From: Firmicutes bacterium UBA5389 | GTDB taxonomy: Bacteria; Bacillota; DTU025 | DNA length: 25,853 nucleotides | Reading direction: 5' to 3' | Assembly: GCA_002409965.1 (NCBI GenBank) | Contig: DHON01000059.1 | Coordinates: forward strand, 5,693-31,545 | Shown: piece by piece, positions 22,642-25,853 of the stretch | Layout: every line of letters begins with the position of its first letter | Position numbering within the stretch: the stretch's first letter is position 1 | The notes under the pieces: model-generated | The model's input: the letters and a program-made list of their open reading frames with translations, nothing else | Databases searched by the model: none | Told to the model about the DNA's origin: nothing | Translations under genes and position numbers: made by a program

Positions 22642-24090
22642 GTGTTGAAACCACTCGAAATGGCTCTTGATCGGGCGCGGGCAGCCGGGGCGTCCTACGC
22701 CGATGCCCGATCATTGCAGACGGCCGAAGAGGGCTTGACGATGCGCAATGGGCGGGTGGAGCAGGCCAGAAGCGGCGCGTCTTTCGGGCTTGGCGTCAGG
22801 GCTCTGGTCGATGGGCAATGGGGTTTCGCCGCAGGCAGCGTGGTGTCGGAGGCAGAGGCGGCCCGTCTTGCCAGGCTCGCGGTGGACATCGCCAGAGCGA
22901 GCGGAGCAGCTCGCAAACGGGAGGTGCGTCTGGCTCCGCTGGCCCCGGTGGTGGGCACATGGGAGTCGCCGTGCAGAGTTGACCCCTGGTCAGTGCCGAT
23001 GGCGCACAAGGTGCAACTGCTGCAGGAGGCGTGCGGCGAGGCACAGGCCGGAGGGAACGATGTGCGGGCGGCCATGGCCTACATGCAGGCCATTCGCGAA
23101 CGGAGCGATTTCGCTAGCACGGAGGGGGCCCGCATCGCGCAGACATCCACCATCACATCGGCGGGCGTACGCGCAGTGGCGGTGGGCGCAGGGGAGATGC
23201 AGACGCGTTCGTATCCTGGAACCTTCGACGGTAATGTGCGGCAGGCCGGCTACGAGTTCATCGAGGAGATGAACCTGGCGGCGAACGCAAGGCGAGTCGG
23301 CGAGGAAGCGCAGGCCCTGCTGTCGGCGGAGCAATGCCCTTCAGGTACGATGACGCTGATTCTCGGCGCCAACCAGCTGGCTCTGCAGATACACGAGTCG
23401 TGCGGCCACCCTACAGAACTCGACCGGGTGTATGGAACCGAGGCCTCCTTTGCGGGAACTAGCTTCCTCACCACTGAGAAACTGGGCAACTACAGATACG
23501 GCTCGGATCTGGTGACCATCTATGCCGACTCCCGAATCCCTGGCGGCCTGGGCACGTTCGGGTACGACGACGAGGGAACCCCGGCGTGTCGCACGGATCT
23601 TGTGAAGGACGGCATGTTCGTGGGCTACTTGATGTCGCGCGAGACCGCCCATGATCTCGGCCGAGCGAGCAACGGCGCTATGCGCGCCAGCGGATGGGAC
23701 AGGATGCCCATCATCCGGATGACCAACATTTGCCTTGCTCCCGGCGATGAGACCATCGAGTCGCTGATCGCCGGGACAGACGATGGCGTGTTCATGGATG
23801 GGATCAAGAGCTGGAGCATAGACGACAGGCGCCTGAACTTCCAGTTTGGGTCGGAGATAGGATATCGAATTCGTAACGGCCGGCGCGCGGAGATGATCAA
23901 GAATCCTACGTACACTGGGATAACGCCCGAATTCTGGGGTCAATGCGATGGGATAGCCGGCCCGGACGAATGGGTGCTCTGGGGCGTGCCCAACTGCGGC
24001 AAAGGAGAACCGCTGCAGATAATGCGGGTGGGCCACGGCACATCGCCGGCGCGGTTCAGAAACGTGAAGGTAGGTGTCGGAAGATGGTAG
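22642..24090 (+). CDS. tldD: TldD metalloprotease subunit
   Basis: TldD is the catalytic half of the TldD-TldE protease, which trims unfolded or modified peptides (microcin B17 leader, CcdA antitoxin). The 482-residue protein has the zinc motif IHESCGHPTELDR with His251, Glu252 and His256 (HExxxH). The C-terminal PNCGKGEP cysteine block and GHGTSPARFRNVKVG are also typical. The GTG at 22642 has GGGAGGTG at 22629-22636. TTG 22645, with 8-base spacing, is an alternative. Its stop overlaps the tldE start by 7 bp. No ribosomal peptide precursor gene is visible nearby. Confidence 0.94.
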   Translation: MLKPLEMALDRARAAGASYADARSLQTAEEGLTMRNGRVEQARSGASFGLGVRALVDGQWGFAAGSVVSEAEAARLARLAVDIARASGAARKREVRLAPLAPVVGTWESPCRVDPWSVPMAHKVQLLQEACGEAQAGGNDVRAAMAYMQAIRERSDFASTEGARIAQTSTITSAGVRAVAVGAGEMQTRSYPGTFDGNVRQAGYEFIEEMNLAANARRVGEEAQALLSAEQCPSGTMTLILGANQLALQIHESCGHPTELDRVYGTEASFAGTSFLTTEKLGNYRYGSDLVTIYADSRIPGGLGTFGYDDEGTPACRTDLVKDGMFVGYLMSRETAHDLGRASNGAMRASGWDRMPIIRMTNICLAPGDETIESLIAGTDDGVFMDGIKSWSIDDRRLNFQFGSEIGYRIRNGRRAEMIKNPTYTGITPEFWGQCDGIAGPDEWVLWGVPNCGKGEPLQIMRVGHGTSPARFRNVKVGVGRW

Positions 24091-25436
24091 GGAAGGAGCG
24101 CGCGCTCGGTATTTGCGAGGCGGCGATTTCCGCCTCCGACGCCGATGCGGCTGAAGCGGTTCTCATATTCGAGGCCGACAGTCTGACCAGGTTCGCCAAC
24201 TCCGAAATCCATCAGAGCTCGACTGTGGACAACGTTACGATCTTGATCCGCGCCGTGTTGGGCACACGCGAGGGATGGGCCACCGCCAATCAGATCACGC
24301 ATGATGCCCTGCTTGACGCGGCGCGGCGGGCTGTGGAGACGGCTCGCGTCCAGCCGGAGACTCCGGATTTCCCGGGGCTGGCCGGCCCCGCGGAGTACGA
24401 GGAAGCCGATGGGTTCGACGAGACGACCGCGGCCTACACGCCGATGCAACGGGCGCACGCTGTGAGCGGCATAATACGCCAGGCCGATGCGCATGAGCTC
24501 AACGCCTCCGGGTCGCTCAGGACGCGCACAATGGAGGTGGCCGTGGCCAACTCCAGGGGTGTTAGGGCATGGGGCCGCGGGACGGATGCATCCCTGGTCA
24601 CTGTGGTGATGACGGGGTTTGAGTCGAGCGCCGGCTCCGGCTACGCCGAGGCTGCGTCGAGGCGCGTGGGCGACCTCGACTTTGAGGCGCTGGGCGCAAG
24701 GGCTGTTCAGAAATGCATGGCGACGCGAAACCCGCAGGATGTGGAGCCGGGCGAGTACGAGGTGGTGTTGGAGCCCTCCGCGGTCGCCACCGCAATGCAG
24801 GAGCTCGCCTACATGGGCATCAATGGGATGTCATTCATAGAGGGCAGGAGCTACGCCAGCGGGCGACTGGGGACCCGGGTCACCTCGGAGGCGGTCACGA
24901 TCGTCGATGACTGGCGCGACCCCGGTACTTCGCCGCTCCCATTCGACTTCGAGGGCGTGCCCAGGCAGAGGGTACCGTTGATCGAGCGCGGAGTGGCGGT
25001 CGGCATGGTGTACGACATGGCCGCGGCTGCCAAGGCTAGCACGCAGTCTACGGGGCATGCTGTTCCAGGAGGCGACATGCGCGGCGGATTTCCCCTGCAT
25101 CTTGCGATGAGCCCCGGAGATTCTACGATCCCGGAGATGATCGCCGGCATAGAACGTGGGATATACGTCACACGGTTCAACTACGCCAACCCGGTCCACC
25201 CCATGAAGACCATCTTCACGGGCATGACCAAAGACGGCACGTTTCTCATCGAAGACGGCAAGATAACGCGTCCCCTCAGGAACTTGAGGTTCACCGATTC
25301 CATTCTGGACGGGCTGTTCGCCAAGGTCACGGCGATATCGCGCCAGACGGAGCTTTCGCCCACTGGGATCAGCATGGCCATTTATCGCGCGCCGGCCGTC
25401 CGGGCGCGGCTGAGATTCACCGGGTCGACGGTCTAG
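24084..25436 (+). CDS. pmbA: TldE/PmbA metalloprotease-like partner
   Basis: TldE (PmbA) is the non-catalytic partner of TldD. The 450-residue protein lacks an HExxxH motif, as expected, and has the family's DVEPGEYEVVLEPSAVA segment, MSPGDSTIPEMIAGIERGIY, YANPVHPMKTIFTGMTKDG and a nearby FLIEDGKITRPLRNLRFTDS block. The ATG at 24084 lies inside the tldD end, and AGGTG precedes it by 8 bases. A longer frame upstream is inside tldD. The tight overlap points to equal production of the heterodimer. Confidence 0.93.
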   Translation: MVGKERALGICEAAISASDADAAEAVLIFEADSLTRFANSEIHQSSTVDNVTILIRAVLGTREGWATANQITHDALLDAARRAVETARVQPETPDFPGLAGPAEYEEADGFDETTAAYTPMQRAHAVSGIIRQADAHELNASGSLRTRTMEVAVANSRGVRAWGRGTDASLVTVVMTGFESSAGSGYAEAASRRVGDLDFEALGARAVQKCMATRNPQDVEPGEYEVVLEPSAVATAMQELAYMGINGMSFIEGRSYASGRLGTRVTSEAVTIVDDWRDPGTSPLPFDFEGVPRQRVPLIERGVAVGMVYDMAAAAKASTQSTGHAVPGGDMRGGFPLHLAMSPGDSTIPEMIAGIERGIYVTRFNYANPVHPMKTIFTGMTKDGTFLIEDGKITRPLRNLRFTDSILDGLFAKVTAISRQTELSPTGISMAIYRAPAVRARLRFTGSTV

Positions 25437-25459
25437 GCGAAGAGGAGCTGACATTTTCT

Positions 25460-25853
25460 ATGAATTCGCAATCCAGTTCAACGGTGAGGGTTCGGATAGC
25501 GCCGTCGCCTACGGGCAACTGCCATGTGGGCACTGCGCGCACCGCTCTCTACAACATGCTGTACGCCAGGAAATACGGGGGCAAGTTCATTCTTAGGATC
25601 GACGATACCGACCTTTCCCGCAGCACCAGGGAATCGGAGGAAGGTGTGCTCGAAGGGCTGAGATGGCTTGGGATAACGTGGGATGAGGGGCCGGACGTGG
25701 GCGGGCCGTACGGGCCGTATCGCCAGATGGAGCGGGCCCATACATACCGCGAGACCGTTGACACGCTTGAGGCCCTGGGCAAGGCGTACCGCTGCTACTG
25801 TACGCCCGAGGAACTGGAGGCCGAGCGCAAGGAGGCCTTAGCGGCGGGGGGCG
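25460..25853 (+). CDS. gltX: Glutamyl-tRNA synthetase, 5' part (cut by window end)
   Basis: The first 131 residues of a class I glutamyl-tRNA synthetase. RIAPSPTGNCHVGTARTALY is the ATP-binding HIGH region (HVGT), with FILRIDDTDLSRS right after it. EGLRWLGITWDEGP and YRCYCTPEELEAER also match, the last with the CYC of a possible zinc site. It charges tRNA-Glu with glutamate. The ATG at 25460 has GAGGAG about 12 bases upstream. The reading frame is open at the window edge, so the KMSKS loop and anticodon domain are not seen. It follows pmbA by 23 bp. Confidence 0.95.
   Translation, partial: MNSQSSSTVRVRIAPSPTGNCHVGTARTALYNMLYARKYGGKFILRIDDTDLSRSTRESEEGVLEGLRWLGITWDEGPDVGGPYGPYRQMERAHTYRETVDTLEALGKAYRCYCTPEELEAERKEALAAGG

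Overview
This is 25.9 kb of GC-rich bacterial chromosome. About 30 genes, all on the + strand, are packed end to end, and the largest gap between coding regions is about 160 bp. I see no rRNA, tRNA, CRISPR array, insertion sequence or phage gene. Several features point to a high-GC Firmicute (Bacillota), probably a clostridial or Symbiobacterium/Limnochordia-like lineage: strong AGGAGG-type ribosome sites, frequent TTG and GTG starts, Bacillus-like sigma-A promoters, the cdaA-cdaR-glmM cluster, an NdoAI/NdoA (MazEF) pair behind alr, and a YvlB/YvlC/YvlD-like envelope cluster. The genus cannot be set from the sequence alone.

Layout. 1-2615: the tail of an upstream gene, then uvrC and an O6-alkylguanine-DNA alkyltransferase (DNA repair). 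2613-5359: a sigma-A promoter with an overlapping palindrome, followed by a putative envelope-stress module (DUF2089 zinc-ribbon/HTH protein, SHOCT-like plus DUF4097 beta-repeat protein, small SHOCT-like protein, PspC, YvlD-type membrane protein). 5363-12346: a HAD phosphatase, then cdaA-cdaR-glmM (c-di-AMP and cell-wall precursor synthesis), acpS, the NAD(P)HX repair enzyme and alanine racemase. 12418-14972: a near-consensus promoter, mazE-mazF, then a C26 amidotransferase-type hydrolase and a Rhizobium-type L-asparaginase. 14969-25853: another near-consensus promoter and a long run: tsaE-tsaB-rimI-tsaD (t6A tRNA modification), an LCP cell-wall ligase, a ComB-like phosphosulfolactate phosphatase, a two-cluster ferredoxin-like protein, hpt, a GMP synthase lacking its glutaminase domain, an EamA transporter, tldD-tldE, and the 5' part of gltX.

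Most genes are housekeeping. They link cell-wall synthesis and envelope control (cdaAR, glmM, alr, LCP, YvlBCD-like), tRNA modification and charging (tsa genes, gltX), purine salvage (hpt, guaA) and metabolite or peptide repair (nnrDE, tldDE). The most interesting parts are the DUF2089/SHOCT/DUF4097/PspC/YvlD module, where three consecutive genes share one short helical motif, the stand-alone GMP synthase ATPase subunit with a glycine-rich insertion, and the orphan ComB and Fe-S genes. Four promoter positions divide the window into likely transcription units. No convincing intrinsic terminator was found, so readthrough between units is likely.
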